From: Acidocella sp. 20-57-95
GTDB lineage: Bacteria > Pseudomonadota > Alphaproteobacteria > Acetobacterales > Acetobacteraceae
Reading direction: 5' to 3'
DNA: 64,000 nt
Assembly (NCBI GenBank): GCA_002255575.1
Contig: NCAT01000007.1
Location: forward strand, 43,893 to 107,892
Shown: positions 42,923 through 52,962 of the stretch, piece by piece
Numbering within the stretch: the stretch's first letter is position 1
How the letters are laid out: each line of letters opens with the position of its first letter
Notes under the pieces: generated by a model
Told to the model about the DNA's origin: nothing
Database searches by the model: none
Seen by the model: the letters and a program-made list of their open reading frames with translations, nothing else
Made by a program: the position numbers and the translations under genes

Positions 42923-43246
42923 TTAGAAAGGCAGTTTCAAGCCTGCGGGTAATTGCATCCCACCAGTGGCCGTCTTCATCTCTGCTTCAGCAAACGCATC
43001 GAGTTTCGATTTCGCATCGGCATGAGCTGCCACAATCAAATCTTCCAGCATTTCAGTCTCAGCGGCATCAACAACTTTCGGGTCAATTTTAATGGATTTC
43101 AGTATACCCTTTCCGGTGAGCGTGACGCGCACCAGGCCGGCGCCGGAGACACCTTCAATTTGCGCAGCTTCCAGCTTGGCCTGCATGGCTTCCATATTCG
43201 CCTGCATCTGCTTGGCTTGTTGCATCAATCCAGCCAGGTTCTTCAT
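42923..43246 (-). CDS. YbaB/EbfC nucleoid-associated protein
   Basis: 107 aa. [20 protein letters not shown] helix followed by the beta-hairpin with [11 protein letters not shown]. Dimeric DNA-binding protein found between dnaX and recR across bacteria. It overlaps dnaX by four bases (ATGA). Confidence 0.96.
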   Translation of the reverse strand: MKNLAGLMQQAKQMQANMEAMQAKLEAAQIEGVSGAGLVRVTLTGKGILKSIKIDPKVVDAAETEMLEDLIVAAHADAKSKLDAFAEAEMKTATGGMQLPAGLKLPF

Positions 43247-45030
43247 CGGTCATCATCCTCTTCAATATAAGCGGTATCAGGGGGCGAAAGCTCGGTCCAA
43301 TCAGGCGGGAGCTCTTCAACTATGGCTTCAGGCGCCGTATGCAAGGCTTCGATACGAGCGCCGGGAAATTCCGATAAAATGGCTTGCACCAGCGGGTGCG
43401 AGAGCGCGTCCTGGAATGCGTTATTCTCCGCCTGACGCTCGGTTTGCGCGATGGTCGGCGCCCCTGGCGCCTGGCTGATAACGATGGTCCAGCGGCGGTT
43501 CGTCTCGGCTTCCAACAAGGCCGAAAGGCGCTGTGCCAAATCACGCGGGGCATCGGGGTCGATGCGCATTTCAATCACCGGCGGGGCGAAGCGAACAATA
43601 TGCACCGACTGCCGCAGATGGGCATAGAGCATCACGTCGCGCTTGCTACTGGCAAGTGCCACCACATCCTGAAAGGTGATCGCCCGCGGCGCTGCGATGG
43701 CCTGCGCTGGCGCACCATTGGCCACTGCACGCGTACCGCCGTTATTGCCACCTGGCATGCCGCCGCCATTTTGGTTGTTGGCAACTTGCTGCTCAAGTTT
43801 CTTGATCAGGTCAGCAGGCGGCGGCATGTCCGCCACATAGCAGAGCCGGATGATGATCATTTCAGCGGCCGCACGGCGGTCCGGGGCGGCTTCAACTTCG
43901 GCCACGCCCTTTAACAGCATTTGCCATAACCGACCCAGCCAAGGAACTGAGAGTGAACTGGCCAGCGCCAAACCACGCGTGCGCTCGGCTTCTGGCAGCG
44001 CATTGCTGGTGGCGAGCGCGGGAACGGATTTGAGACGCGTGAGCAGATGCGCGAGGCCAAGCAGATCGGCAATCAACACGCCGAGATCAGCACCGCGCGC
44101 ATGAGCGATGTCGGTTACTGCCAAGGCCGCCGCAGCATCACCGGCCATGACCGCTTCCATCAGGTCAAACACGTAGCCGCGATCAGCGAGACCAAGCATT
44201 TCGGCAACCATCTCGGCGGTGATCTCGGTACCGTCCTCAGACCCGCGCGCGATCGCCTGGTCTAACAATGAAAGCCCGTCGCGCACCGACCCATCGGCCG
44301 CTCGCGCGATATGGTCGAGCGCTTCTGCTGCAATGGCAATATTTTCAAGTTTCGCGATGCGGGCGAAATGCGCCGAGAGTTCCGCCACAGCAACACGCCG
44401 CAAGTCAAAACGCTGGCAGCGTGAGAGCACCGTAACCGGCACTTTACGAATTTCGGTGGTGGCGAAAACAAACTTTACATGCGGCGGGGGTTCTTCGAGG
44501 GTCTTCAGCAACGCGTTGAAAGCATTGCGCGAGAGCATGTGCACCTCGTCGATGATGAATACTTTAATGCGTGCGGATAGCGGTTTGAAGCGGGTGGCCT
44601 CAATAATCTCGCGCACGTCATCCACGCCGGTATTGGATGCCGCGTCCATTTCTACAACGTCAGGGTGTCTATCAGCTAAAATTGCAACGCAGTTGGCGCA
44701 CACGCCGCAAGGGTCGGGCGTGGGGCCGCCTTGGTCATCCGGCCCGGTGCAATTTAAGGCGCGCGCCAGAATCCGTGCAGTGGTGGTTTTGCCCACGCCA
44801 CGCACGCCGGTGAGCATAAATGCATGGGCGATGCGGTTCATCGCAAAGGCGTTACGCAAGGTGCGCACCAGGCCATCCTGGCCGATCAGATCATCGAATG
44901 TGGTGGGGCGGTATTTGCGGGCAAGCACCCGGTAGGCGGCGGCTTGCGGCGTTACCTCCGGCTCGTCACCAAATAGCGACGGGCCGGAAAAGGCTGGTGG
45001 CGGGGCTTCATCTTCAAACAAACCAGCCAT
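43243..45030 (-). CDS. dnaX: DNA polymerase III subunit gamma/tau
   Basis: 595 aa. Clamp-loader ATPase with Walker [21 protein letters not shown], zinc cysteines in the loop after it (CTGPDDQ...CGVCANC), IDEVHMLS and SRC arginine finger region ([12 protein letters not shown]). The C-terminal third is tau-specific. ATG 45030 is chosen because an earlier in-frame start would lie in the SRP RNA gene. It is encoded directly downstream of ffs, a common arrangement. Confidence 0.97.
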   Translation of the reverse strand: MAGLFEDEAPPPAFSGPSLFGDEPEVTPQAAAYRVLARKYRPTTFDDLIGQDGLVRTLRNAFAMNRIAHAFMLTGVRGVGKTTTARILARALNCTGPDDQGGPTPDPCGVCANCVAILADRHPDVVEMDAASNTGVDDVREIIEATRFKPLSARIKVFIIDEVHMLSRNAFNALLKTLEEPPPHVKFVFATTEIRKVPVTVLSRCQRFDLRRVAVAELSAHFARIAKLENIAIAAEALDHIARAADGSVRDGLSLLDQAIARGSEDGTEITAEMVAEMLGLADRGYVFDLMEAVMAGDAAAALAVTDIAHARGADLGVLIADLLGLAHLLTRLKSVPALATSNALPEAERTRGLALASSLSVPWLGRLWQMLLKGVAEVEAAPDRRAAAEMIIIRLCYVADMPPPADLIKKLEQQVANNQNGGGMPGGNNGGTRAVANGAPAQAIAAPRAITFQDVVALASSKRDVMLYAHLRQSVHIVRFAPPVIEMRIDPDAPRDLAQRLSALLEAETNRRWTIVISQAPGAPTIAQTERQAENNAFQDALSHPLVQAILSEFPGARIEALHTAPEAIVEELPPDWTELSPPDTAYIEEDDDR

Positions 45031-45060
45031 GCGGCGCCAAAATACCTTGCCTAAAAAGGG

Positions 45061-45161
45061 TGGGAGGCCGGACAACGACCCATATGGAAACTCGTTGCGG
45101 CTGCTGCCTTCCGGCCCTGACCGGGTTGGCGAGGCACATGTCCATCGCCGACCTCCCGTCC
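45061..45161 (-). ncRNA. ffs: 4.5S / signal recognition particle RNA (small bacterial SRP RNA)
   Basis: On the minus strand, the conserved apical domain reads GGTCAGGGCCGGAAGGCAGC with the GGAA tetraloop-type region and symmetric loop sequence needed to bind Ffh. The 5' GGGAGGTCGG pairs with 3' CCGGCCTCCC. TATAAG/GATATA just upstream (about 45162-45169) with TTGCAT 17-19 bp before is a plausible promoter, and CCCTTTTT at the 3' end a terminator tail. End positions are estimates (a few nt). Confidence 0.93.
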
Positions 45162-45229
45162 CTTATATCCCCGCTTTGAAGGCCAGATGCAAGGTTGCCC
45201 AGCACTGCCCGCCATGCGAATTTCAGGAC

Positions 45230-46138
45230 ATGGATCAAATCACCCCCGCACGACCCAATGCCTATACTGGCGGTTCACTCGACCGCGCCGCCCACCGGCG
45301 CGAGGACGCCGTCTGGATTGATACCGCGATTGCGCACCCTGACAGCCGTTTCGTGCTGTTCTGGCAGGGCAAGACGCTGATTACCGGTATGGAGGCGCGG
45401 GCCCCTTCAGCGCTGCTCGTGCCCCGCCCAGATGCTTCGTTGAACTACATATTTTTGGGCCTGCAAAACGAAGTTCCGCTATTCGCCGCTGATGTCTCGG
45501 GCTTGGCAGACCCGCATGCAGCACTTGCATTACCCGAAATGCCCTTTACCGACATGCGGCAGATCACTGGCACGTTGCACCCGGATGATGCGACGATACT
45601 GGCAACCGCGCGGGCCATGCTGCATTGGCACGCCAAAACCAAATTCTGTTCCGTGTGTGGTGGTGCGAATACGCCCACCCGCGGCGGCTACGTGATGCAA
45701 TGCACCCAATGCGGCACTGATCATTTTCCGCGTACCGACCCTGCCGTGATTATGCTGGTCGCGAAGGATGATAAAATCCTGCTTGGGCAATCTCACAAAT
45801 TCCCGCCCGAGCGGAATTTCTATTCCACCCTCGCAGGCTTCGTGGAGCCGGGTGAGAGCCTCGAAGATGCTGTCCGGCGCGAAGTGTTTGAGGAGGTTGG
45901 CGTGCAGGTTGGCCATGTGCGCTACCATTCCAGCCAACCCTGGCCGTTTCCGGCATCGCTGATGCTTGGCTACTATGCCGAGGCACTGACCGAAGAGATT
46001 ACGTTGGAGACCGCTGAGATGCGCGATGCGCGGTGGTTCAAACGTGCCGACATTGAAAACCGCGCGGCGCTTGGTTTCAACCTACCGCCGCATGATTCGA
46101 TTGCGCGCCGGTTGATCGAGGACTGGCTGAACCGCTGA
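45230..46138 (+). CDS. nudC: NADH pyrophosphatase / RNA decapping Nudix hydrolase
   Basis: 302 aa. Zinc ribbon cysteines in FCSVCGG and CTQCGTD (about 143-166), Nudix box GFVEPGESLEDAVRREVFEE (about 203-222) and the NudC hallmark SQPWPFPASLM. It hydrolyses NAD(H) and removes NAD caps from RNA. The start is placed at ATG 45230, after ffs on the opposite strand; no clean Shine-Dalgarno is seen. Confidence 0.95.
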   Translation: MDQITPARPNAYTGGSLDRAAHRREDAVWIDTAIAHPDSRFVLFWQGKTLITGMEARAPSALLVPRPDASLNYIFLGLQNEVPLFAADVSGLADPHAALALPEMPFTDMRQITGTLHPDDATILATARAMLHWHAKTKFCSVCGGANTPTRGGYVMQCTQCGTDHFPRTDPAVIMLVAKDDKILLGQSHKFPPERNFYSTLAGFVEPGESLEDAVRREVFEEVGVQVGHVRYHSSQPWPFPASLMLGYYAEALTEEITLETAEMRDARWFKRADIENRAALGFNLPPHDSIARRLIEDWLNR

Positions 46139-46144
46139 CAAATA

Positions 46145-46174
46145 AAAATGCAGGCGTTTGCGCGCCTGCATTTT
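46145..46174. terminator. Bidirectional terminator between nudC and the H1-like gene
   Basis: Perfect 12-bp stem (AAAATGCAGGCG with its complement, 6-base loop) ending in A's on one side and T's on the other, between convergent genes. Confidence 0.88.
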
Positions 46175-46214
46175 GAAGCTAAACCAGCAAAAACTGGTCT
46201 ATGAGACAAAGACC

Positions 46215-46790
46215 TTAGTTAATGGTCTCGGTCGGTGGTTCAGCAACCATTACCATCGGTTCCGGTGCTTTCGCCTTACGTGGTTTTTTTATAGCGGTCT
46301 TTTTAACCGCCGGTTTTGCTGCCGCGGTTTTCTTTGGCGCCGCTTTCTTTACGGCGGGCTTTTTGGCAGCAGCTTTTTTAGCTGGTGCGGCTTTCTTCGC
46401 GGGCGCTGCCTTTTTGGCCGGAGCGGCCTTCTTGGCAACGGTCTTCTTGGCGGCTACGGCTTTCTTCGGTGCAGCCTTCTTGGCGGCGGCCTTCTTGGCA
46501 ACCGGCTTCTTCACGGCAGCTTTCTTAGCAGCCGGCTTCTTGGCGGCGGCGGCCTTCTTCGGCGCAGCCTTCTTCACAGCGGCTTTCTTGGCAGCTGGTT
46601 TCTTCACGGCAGTTTTTTTAGCAGCCGGTTTCTTCACAGCAGCTTTTTTAGCAACGGCTTTCTTCGCAGCAGGCTTTTTTGCAGCCGGCTTCTTCGCGGC
46701 AGTCTTTTTCGCGGGCGCTTTCACGGCCAGCGGTTGGGCACGTACGGTATCGGTATCTTCGTTGGTCACGAGGGTTGCTCCTTCGCTCAT
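46215..46790 (-). CDS. Histone H1-like Lys/Ala/Pro-rich DNA-binding protein
   Basis: 191 aa, of which about residues 25-170 are degenerate KKPAAKKAxxKK-type repeats (for example PAKKAAPAKKAAPAKKAA). This is the composition of histone H1 C-terminal tails and bacterial AlgP/HctB proteins, which bind and bend DNA. Short acidic ends flank the repeats. ATG 46790 overlaps the stop of a 60-codon ORF (ATGA). It has no Shine-Dalgarno of its own, so translation may depend on coupling. Repeat number may vary between strains. Confidence 0.85.
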   Translation of the reverse strand: MSEGATLVTNEDTDTVRAQPLAVKAPAKKTAAKKPAAKKPAAKKAVAKKAAVKKPAAKKTAVKKPAAKKAAVKKAAPKKAAAAKKPAAKKAAVKKPVAKKAAAKKAAPKKAVAAKKTVAKKAAPAKKAAPAKKAAPAKKAAAKKPAVKKAAPKKTAAAKPAVKKTAIKKPRKAKAPEPMVMVAEPPTETIN

Positions 46791-46969
46791 GGGTGGGAGA
46801 AAGCTGGTTTTGGTGCAACGTTGACGCACCGCAGCAAAGACGAAATCGGCAGGCCAAAAATAATTGTCCAGCCACCGCATGTATCGATTGCGGCTTTTTG
46901 TTGTCCTAGCCTTGCACCGATCTGATCGCCTAAGCGACTTTGTTCGGGCACGTCGACGTTACGGTCCAT
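46787..46969 (-). CDS. Small ORF coupled to the H1-like gene (putative leader protein)
   Basis: 60 aa, starting MDRNVDVPEQSRLGDQIGAR and ending KPAFSHP. It has a strong Shine-Dalgarno (AGGAAGGA, five bases before ATG) and its stop TGA overlaps the H1-like ATG, the only good initiation signal for that gene. The sequence has no recognised domain. It may be a real small protein or a leader whose translation sets H1-like output. Confidence 0.5.
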   Translation of the reverse strand: MDRNVDVPEQSRLGDQIGARLGQQKAAIDTCGGWTIIFGLPISSLLRCVNVAPKPAFSHP

Positions 46970-47259
46970 GACCGTCCTTCCTAATTCGCGTGCGGTGCCT
47001 CTTGACCGATACGGATGTAAATCGGTTGCGGCGCGAATCGCGCGACGCACGCAAGATTCGCTATTCCGCTTCTCGGGTAGTGTCGTCAACAAAAAACAGC
47101 ACGAATAACGCGTTTTCAATCAATTTTTTTTGGCAACGTGCAAAAAAAACATCAATTGGAATTTCACCGCGGCGTTTTTTGCATCAACTGCGCTTTAACT
47201 GCGCTTTAACAGACACCAGTCTCACCACCAAAAATTTTGTTCACCATAGTGCGCAAACG
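46970..47259. other. A/T-rich intergenic region with short repeats upstream of the H1-like unit
   Basis: No gene recognised. It holds an 11-bp perfect tandem repeat, AACTGCGCTTT twice (47186-47207), and several runs of 6-8 A/T. A minus-strand TTGACG ... GAATAG pair near 47060-47090 with 17-bp spacing is a weak promoter candidate for the small ORF and H1-like gene. It also ends at the prpC stop. Confidence 0.5.
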
Positions 47260-48408
47260 CTATTGGCGTTCTTTGATGGGAACGAAAACCAGATTCTCCG
47301 GCCCGGTATAATTCGCTGACGGGCGGATGATTTTTCCGTCGATGCGCTGTTCAATGATGTGCGCGCTCCAGCCGGAGGTGCGGGAGATGACGAATAATGG
47401 CGTAAACATGGCGGTTGGAACGCCCATCATATGATAGGACACCGCCGAGAACCAATCGAGATTCGGGAACATCCGCTTGGCATCGGCCATCACCGCTTCC
47501 AACCGTTCAGCAATTGAATACATCCTGGTGTTGCCAGCTTCCTCACTGAGTTGACGCGCAACCCGCTTGATCACGGCGTTGCGCGGATCGGCGATGGTAT
47601 AGACCGGATGGCCAAAACCAATCACCACTTCCTTGGCTTCCACCCGCCGGCGAATGTCAGCTTCCGCCTCATCGGGCGTTGCGTAGCGCTTCTGAATTTC
47701 GAAGGCTTCCTCATTGGCGCCACCATGCTTGGGGCCACGCAGCGCACCGATGCCGCCGGTGATGGCGGAATAAAAATCTGATCCGGTGCCCGCAATCACC
47801 CGGGTGGTGAAGGTGGAGGCGTTGAATTCATGCTCGGCATACAAAATGAGAGACGTGTGCATGGCCCGCACCCAGGAGGCAGACGGCGCCTTACCATGCA
47901 GTAGATGCAGGAAATGCCCACCGATGGAATCATCATCGGTCATCACCTCAATGCGCGTGCCGTTCACCGCATAATGATACCAGTAGAGCAACGCAGAGCC
48001 GAGCGAGGCCATGAGGCGGTCAGCAATATCGCGGGCACCGGCCGCGTTATGGTCGTGCATTTCCGGCTGCAGGCAGCCCAATACGGAGACGTAGGAGCGC
48101 ATCACATCCATCGGGTGCGCACTGGCGGGCAGCGCCTCCAGCGCTGTTTTGGCGGCGGCTGGCAGGCCGCGCAGCGCCCGCAATTTGGTTTTATAGGCTT
48201 GCAGTTCAGCCAGGTTCGGCAAGCTGCCATGCACCAGCAAATAAGCGATTTCTTCAAACTCGCAGGCTTCAGCCACGTCCAGAATGTCGTAGCCGCGATA
48301 ATGCAGGTCATTGCCGCTGCGCCCAACCGAACAGAGCGCGGTGTTGCCGGCGGCGACGCCGGACAGTGCCACAGATTTTTTCGGTTTGGGTAGAATGGTT
48401 TCGCTCAT
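47260..48408 (-). CDS. prpC: 2-Methylcitrate synthase (citrate synthase family)
   Basis: 382 aa, the short PrpC size rather than the longer GltA size. Citrate synthase active-site features: [24 protein letters not shown]-like [16 protein letters not shown], and [14 protein letters not shown]. It condenses propionyl-CoA with oxaloacetate. ATG 48408 follows AAGGA. It lies 90 bases after prpD on the same strand, with a hairpin between. Confidence 0.92.
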   Translation of the reverse strand: MSETILPKPKKSVALSGVAAGNTALCSVGRSGNDLHYRGYDILDVAEACEFEEIAYLLVHGSLPNLAELQAYKTKLRALRGLPAAAKTALEALPASAHPMDVMRSYVSVLGCLQPEMHDHNAAGARDIADRLMASLGSALLYWYHYAVNGTRIEVMTDDDSIGGHFLHLLHGKAPSASWVRAMHTSLILYAEHEFNASTFTTRVIAGTGSDFYSAITGGIGALRGPKHGGANEEAFEIQKRYATPDEAEADIRRRVEAKEVVIGFGHPVYTIADPRNAVIKRVARQLSEEAGNTRMYSIAERLEAVMADAKRMFPNLDWFSAVSYHMMGVPTAMFTPLFVISRTSGWSAHIIEQRIDGKIIRPSANYTGPENLVFVPIKERQ

Positions 48409-48445
48409 CGTGCGTTTCCTTGAGGCTGGCTGAGAGGTCAAAAAT

Positions 48446-48488
48446 ATCGGGGCACAGCTTCACCATAGTGGTGCGGCAGTGCCCCGAT
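48446..48488 (-). other. Hairpin in the prpD-prpC intercistronic spacer
   Basis: Ten-bp perfect arms (ATCGGGGCAC, 48446-48455, and complement at 48479-48488) enclose a second small stem (CACC/GGTG). There is no T-run after it in the sense direction. It could act as an attenuator or mRNA-stabilising element that sets prpD:prpC ratio. Confidence 0.6.
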
Positions 48489-48498
48489 TCGGTCGGCG

Positions 48499-49998
48499 TC
48501 AGAAGATGCCAGGCTTAGCGTCGTCCAACGTGCCGGCTGGCAACGCCACATTCAACTGGCCAAGCTCTCCCTTGCCCAGGCGCGGCAAATTCTGCACCGC
48601 TTCCAGGAAGCGGTTGCTCTCGCGGGTGGAGATGATGCCATCGGTAATGGCGAGGAACTTATTGATATAGTCCTCACGCTCAAACGGCTTGGCACCAAGC
48701 GGGTGGGCATTGGCAACCGCCATTTCGTCAATCAGGCTTGAGCCATCCTTGAACTGGATCTCAACGCGGGCGCCGAAGGCTTTGTCGCTGATATCAAGTG
48801 TATGATAGCGCCGGGTCCATTCCGGATCTTCCTTGGTTTCGATTTTGTGCCACAGCGCGACCGTATCAGGCCGGCCAGCACGCTTGGGCGCGTAGGAGGT
48901 TTCGTGGTTCCAGAAGCCATCCTGCAGCGCGACCGCAAAAATATACATGATCGAATGATCCAGCGTCTCGCGGCTGGCTTTCGGGTCCATCTTTTGCGGG
49001 TCGTTCGCGCCGGTCCCGATGACGTAGTGGGTGTGGTGCGAGGTGTGGATGATGATCTTTTCAATCGTCTCGAAATGATCAATCTGAGTACGCATCCGAA
49101 ACGCGAGGTCGATCAAAGCCTGGCTTTGATATTCGGCTGAATGCTCCTTGGTGAACGTGTCCATAATCGCGCGCTTGGGCTCGCCGGGGGCGGGCAGCGG
49201 CACATGATAGAGCGCGTCCTTGCCATCGAGCATCCAGGCCACCACGGAATCTTCACCTTCATAGACCGGGCTCGGTGCGCCTTCGCCGCGCATGGCACGG
49301 TCAACCGCTTCCACGGCGAGCTTGCCGGCATGGGCTGGTGCAAATGCTTTCCAGGAGGAGATTTCGCCCTTGCGCGATTGCCGCGTGGTGAACGAAACAT
49401 GCACAGCCTGCTGCACAGCCTGATAAATAATGTCCTGTTTCAGCCCGAGCAGCGTGCCGATCCCCGCCGCCTGTGCCGGGCACAGATGCGCGATATGGTC
49501 GATTTTATGTTCGTGCAGGCAAATCGCCTTGACCAGATCAACCTGAATTTCATAACCCGTGGCAATACCGCGGATGAGATCCTTGCCGGAACGATCCATC
49601 GTTTGTGCCACCGCCAGAATGGGTGGGATGTTATCGCCAGGGTGCGAATAATCAGCCGCGAGGAACGTGTCGTGATAATCCAATTCACGCACTGCGGTAC
49701 CATTGGCCCAGGCCGCCCATTCAGGGCTGACGGTGATGCGCGCTGGCACACCGAAAACTGTGGCGCCGCCTTTGCGGGTATGGCCAAGCGCCATGCCACG
49801 CGCCGACGTGGGGGCGCTGCGATTGACCGAGGCGATGGCAACCGATGCGTTATCAATGATGCGATTGATAATCATCGCGGTCACGTCTTTTTCAACGGCC
49901 ACCTTATCGGCTGCCACACCGGCGATCTTCCACGCCAGTTGGTCTTCGCGCTTGAGCGCAACTTTCGATGGGTAAACTTTTAAATCGTGTTTTTGCAT
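48499..49998 (-). CDS. prpD: 2-Methylcitrate dehydratase, MmgE/PrpD family
   Basis: 499 aa. PrpD hallmarks include [20 protein letters not shown] and [16 protein letters not shown]. Dehydrates 2-methylcitrate to methylaconitate. It is first in the prpD-prpC unit; a perfect TTGACA at 50050-50055 (minus strand) could be its -35, but a well-spaced -10 is not evident. A TGCAA-N8-TGCAA direct repeat lies just upstream and may be regulatory. Confidence 0.9.
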   Translation of the reverse strand: MQKHDLKVYPSKVALKREDQLAWKIAGVAADKVAVEKDVTAMIINRIIDNASVAIASVNRSAPTSARGMALGHTRKGGATVFGVPARITVSPEWAAWANGTAVRELDYHDTFLAADYSHPGDNIPPILAVAQTMDRSGKDLIRGIATGYEIQVDLVKAICLHEHKIDHIAHLCPAQAAGIGTLLGLKQDIIYQAVQQAVHVSFTTRQSRKGEISSWKAFAPAHAGKLAVEAVDRAMRGEGAPSPVYEGEDSVVAWMLDGKDALYHVPLPAPGEPKRAIMDTFTKEHSAEYQSQALIDLAFRMRTQIDHFETIEKIIIHTSHHTHYVIGTGANDPQKMDPKASRETLDHSIMYIFAVALQDGFWNHETSYAPKRAGRPDTVALWHKIETKEDPEWTRRYHTLDISDKAFGARVEIQFKDGSSLIDEMAVANAHPLGAKPFEREDYINKFLAITDGIISTRESNRFLEAVQNLPRLGKGELGQLNVALPAGTLDDAKPGIF

Positions 49999-50159
49999 GG
50001 TTTTCTTCCTGAAATGCCGCGCGATGTAGCGCGCTCAAAAAGCCCCCGATGTCAAGATGCAAGCGATTGGTGCAACCCTCTGGGCTGGCCGCATGACTTG
50101 AATTTTTTACAATTGAGGTGGCTAATACGGCTTGAGCAAACCACAAAGCTGAGGGCCCG

Positions 50160-50591
50160 GTGGCAATACATGAGCTAACGAACCAGCCTGAAATTTGGCC
50201 GCCGCCGGGCTTGCTGCCCGCTGCGCCAGACATGCCGGGCTGGGGCATAACCATCTGGCGCGGCGTATGTGGCCGCTGCCCGCGTTGCGCAGAAGCGCCG
50301 ATTTTTAACGGTTATTTAAAAGTGCACGCCAAATGCCTGCATTGCGACGCCGCTTTGGGCGACATGCCTTCGGATGACGCGCCGCCCTATATCGCTATGC
50401 TGGTGGTGTTACATATTCTGGCATTCATTGTCGTTATGATTTTCCGGTTTGGCTGGCAACCAAGCGCTTTTGAATACGGGGCATTACTGGTTTTGCTGGT
50501 CGTGGCATGCATGGTGGCATTGCGCATGGCGAAGGGCGCCACCATCGGGATACTGCTCAAGTTAGGGCTAACGAGGCCAGTGCTGCCATGA
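50160..50591 (+). CDS. DUF983 membrane protein
   Basis: 143 aa from GTG 50160 (GAGG precedes it). N-terminal half has a zinc-ribbon-like pair (CGRCPRC ... KCLHC), then two membrane helices (about 78-97 and 103-118). DUF983 proteins are common in Alphaproteobacteria, often near cytochrome oxidase genes; function not established. It overlaps UPF0262 (ATGA), so they are co-translated. Confidence 0.85.
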   Translation: MAIHELTNQPEIWPPPGLLPAAPDMPGWGITIWRGVCGRCPRCAEAPIFNGYLKVHAKCLHCDAALGDMPSDDAPPYIAMLVVLHILAFIVVMIFRFGWQPSAFEYGALLVLLVVACMVALRMAKGATIGILLKLGLTRPVLP

Positions 50592-51055
50592 CGGGGCGGC
50601 TGACAAAAATTGTGTTGGCCGGAGAGTCGCTACACCGGCTCTCGCCCCTGCAAGAAGCTGACCGCGCCCAGGCGGTCGCGGATTTACAGGACGACAACGA
50701 ATTCGCGCCCACCGGCCATCCGGAATTGCAAAGCATCCTGCATCTATCGATCCAGGAAGGTAGAATGGTCTTTGATATTCGTGACACCGACGACCAGCCA
50801 GTCGTGGCGCTGGTGCTGGCGATGGGCCCGTTCAAAATGTTGATTAAAGACTACCAAATGCTGCTGGACTCCTATGCCGGGGCCATTGCGGAGGGGCGTG
50901 AAGCCCGCATTCAGGCGATCGATATGGGCAGACGCGGGCTGCATAATGAAGGCGCTGAACTGATGCAGGCACGGCTGGAGGGTAAGGTGGTGATTGATTT
51001 CCCAACCGCCCGGCGGCTATTCACCCTGGTATGCGCCCTGCACCAAAAATTATAG
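50588..51055 (+). CDS. UPF0262 family protein
   Basis: 155 aa. Family-typical LSIQEGRMVFDIRD, GPFKMLIKDYQMLLDSYAGA and the GLHNEGAELMQARL stretch. Alphaproteobacteria-specific, function unknown, cytosolic. ATG 50588 overlaps the DUF983 stop, preferred to an upstream in-frame ATG. mtnA follows after 12 bases. Confidence 0.9.
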   Translation: MTGRLTKIVLAGESLHRLSPLQEADRAQAVADLQDDNEFAPTGHPELQSILHLSIQEGRMVFDIRDTDDQPVVALVLAMGPFKMLIKDYQMLLDSYAGAIAEGREARIQAIDMGRRGLHNEGAELMQARLEGKVVIDFPTARRLFTLVCALHQKL

Positions 51056-51067
51056 GATTTTGCGTCT

Positions 51068-52156
51068 ATGAAAATTGATGGCACCCCCTTCCGCTCCATC
51101 TGGGTGGATGAGACCGATGGCTGGGTGGTTCGGATTATCGACCAGACGAAGCTGCCTTGGGCGGTCGATTTGGTGCGCCTGACCACCATGGACGAGGTGG
51201 CGCACGCGATTAAAGCCATGCTGGTGCGTGGTGCGCCGCTGATTGGCGCCAGTGCTGCTTATGGTGTCGCACTGGCGATGCGGGCTGATCCGTCGGATGC
51301 GAATTTATCGCACGCAATAACGGTGCTGGGTGCAACCCGCCCAACGGCGATTAATCTACGCTGGGCGCTGGCCCGGATGGAAGCTGCTTTGCGTCCGCTC
51401 GGCGGCAATGCCCGCGCGGCGGCCGCCTATGCGCAAGCGGCGCAAATTTGCGATGAGGATGTGGCCACCAACGCTGCCATTGGCAAGCATGGCATGCAAC
51501 TAATTGCTGAGCGCGCCCGCAGCAACAAGCCGGTAAATATTCTCACCCATTGCAACGCCGGCTGGCTGGCGACCGTTGATTGGGGCACTGCACTCGCACC
51601 TATATATATGGCGCATGATGCAGGGATTGATGTGCATGTATGGGTGGAAGAAACCCGCCCCCGCAATCAAGGCGCTTCACTTACGGCGTGGGAGCTTGGC
51701 AAGCATGGTGTTCCCCATACCGTGATTGCCGATAATGCCGGTGGCCATTTGATGCAGCGCGGCGATGTCGATTTAGTGATTGTGGGCACCGACCGCGTGA
51801 CCCGGACCGGCGATGTGGCCAATAAAATTGGTACTTACTTAAAGGCGCTGGCAGCGCGTGATAATGGCGTGCCGTTCTGGGTGGCTCTGCCGTCCTCGAC
51901 CATCGACTGGACCATCAGCGACGGGCTTTCGGATATTCCCATCGAAGAACGCGCACAATCGGAAGTGACCACCATCACGGGCCGTGCACTCGATGGTGCG
52001 ATTGCCACCATTCGCATTGTGCCAAAGGATAGCCCGGCGGCAAACCCGGCATTTGATGTTACACCCGCACGCTTGGTTTCTGGCCTCATCACCGAGCGCG
52101 GCCTGTGCCGTGCGCACGCCGATGCGCTGCATGAGATATTTAAAGAGACTGCCTGA
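51068..52156 (+). CDS. mtnA: S-methyl-5-thioribose-1-phosphate isomerase
   Basis: 362 aa. The eIF2B-like fold carries the catalytic Cys in [11 protein letters not shown] (about 158-168) and the acid in [18 protein letters not shown]. It converts methylthioribose-1-P to methylthioribulose-1-P in methionine salvage. Third gene of the DUF983 unit; no other mtn genes are nearby, so the rest of the pathway must be elsewhere or different. Confidence 0.94.
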   Translation: MKIDGTPFRSIWVDETDGWVVRIIDQTKLPWAVDLVRLTTMDEVAHAIKAMLVRGAPLIGASAAYGVALAMRADPSDANLSHAITVLGATRPTAINLRWALARMEAALRPLGGNARAAAAYAQAAQICDEDVATNAAIGKHGMQLIAERARSNKPVNILTHCNAGWLATVDWGTALAPIYMAHDAGIDVHVWVEETRPRNQGASLTAWELGKHGVPHTVIADNAGGHLMQRGDVDLVIVGTDRVTRTGDVANKIGTYLKALAARDNGVPFWVALPSSTIDWTISDGLSDIPIEERAQSEVTTITGRALDGAIATIRIVPKDSPAANPAFDVTPARLVSGLITERGLCRAHADALHEIFKETA

Positions 52157-52918
52157 TTGCGCTTTTTTGCAGCCGCTCTGGTTGGTCTTGCGATCAGTTT
52201 GAGCGGCTGCGCGCCAGACCGGCACGCCCCACCTTTTGCCCAAAAACCCTACGAAGCATTTTCGCGCACCGATGCTGTGGCGGTGGCGATGGATGAGTGG
52301 CGGCTATTCGGTATGCGCGTCGATGATAATGACGATGCTGGCTATATGCAGACCGAGGTCACGATGGCGGAACGCCAGCCCGGCCTATGGCAGCGGATTG
52401 GCGAATATTGGTGGGAAGGGCTCAATGCAAACGATCCGGATAATCGCTGGACTGGCAAACATGACGCAAACGGCGAGGTTTTTTCGGTTGCGGTAAATGG
52501 CCAATATGCGTGGTCTGCGGCGTTTATCTCGTACGTGATGCGCATTGCTGGGGCGGGGCGGAATTTTCCCTACGCTGCTGACCATGCCTACTATATTAAT
52601 TACGCCGCGCGGGCAGCCCAAGGTGAGGTTCCCAACCCGCTATTGATTGCTGAAAATCCGCAAAGCTATGCGCCGCGCCTGGGTGACTTAGTGTGCTTTG
52701 GGCGCGGCCATGCCCGCAGCCTGACATTTGCCGACCTGCCGACGGCCAAACTATTTCCCGCTCATTGCAGCATCGTGGTGGAGATCGCGGCACAACAGAT
52801 CAGTGTCGTGGGCGGCAATGTGGAGGATGCGGTGACAATGACCCATGTGCCAACCAACCAAAGCGGGCTGGTTGGCGCACCTTGGATGGTGGTGCTGCGG
52901 GTTATGTATCTGCGTTAG
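52157..52918 (+). CDS. DUF2272 lipoprotein
   Basis: 253 aa from a TTG start directly after the mtnA stop. The lipobox LSGC (residues 15-18) follows a short signal, so it is probably an outer- or inner-membrane-anchored periplasmic lipoprotein. The DUF2272 domain includes WSAAFISYVMRIAG and PRLGDLVCFGRG, resembling the Cys/His region of NlpC/CHAP-type amidases, so a peptidoglycan-related role is possible. Function not demonstrated. Confidence 0.85.
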   Translation: MRFFAAALVGLAISLSGCAPDRHAPPFAQKPYEAFSRTDAVAVAMDEWRLFGMRVDDNDDAGYMQTEVTMAERQPGLWQRIGEYWWEGLNANDPDNRWTGKHDANGEVFSVAVNGQYAWSAAFISYVMRIAGAGRNFPYAADHAYYINYAARAAQGEVPNPLLIAENPQSYAPRLGDLVCFGRGHARSLTFADLPTAKLFPAHCSIVVEIAAQQISVVGGNVEDAVTMTHVPTNQSGLVGAPWMVVLRVMYLR

Positions 52919-52962
52919 GCAACGAAACTGCTAAAACACACCGCTTTAGATGGTTCGTTCGT

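Noticed and set aside
45029..45229. Upstream extension of nudC
   Set aside because: The longer frame runs through the SRP RNA gene in antisense; NudC homology starts near 45230.
46222..46824. Ala/Phe-rich 200-aa plus-strand ORF opposite the H1-like gene
   Set aside because: It is the antisense image of the Lys/Ala repeats; no Shine-Dalgarno and it overlaps a real gene entirely.
49141..49983. 280-aa plus-strand ORF
   Set aside because: Antisense shadow of prpD; no start signals and no recognisable protein motif.
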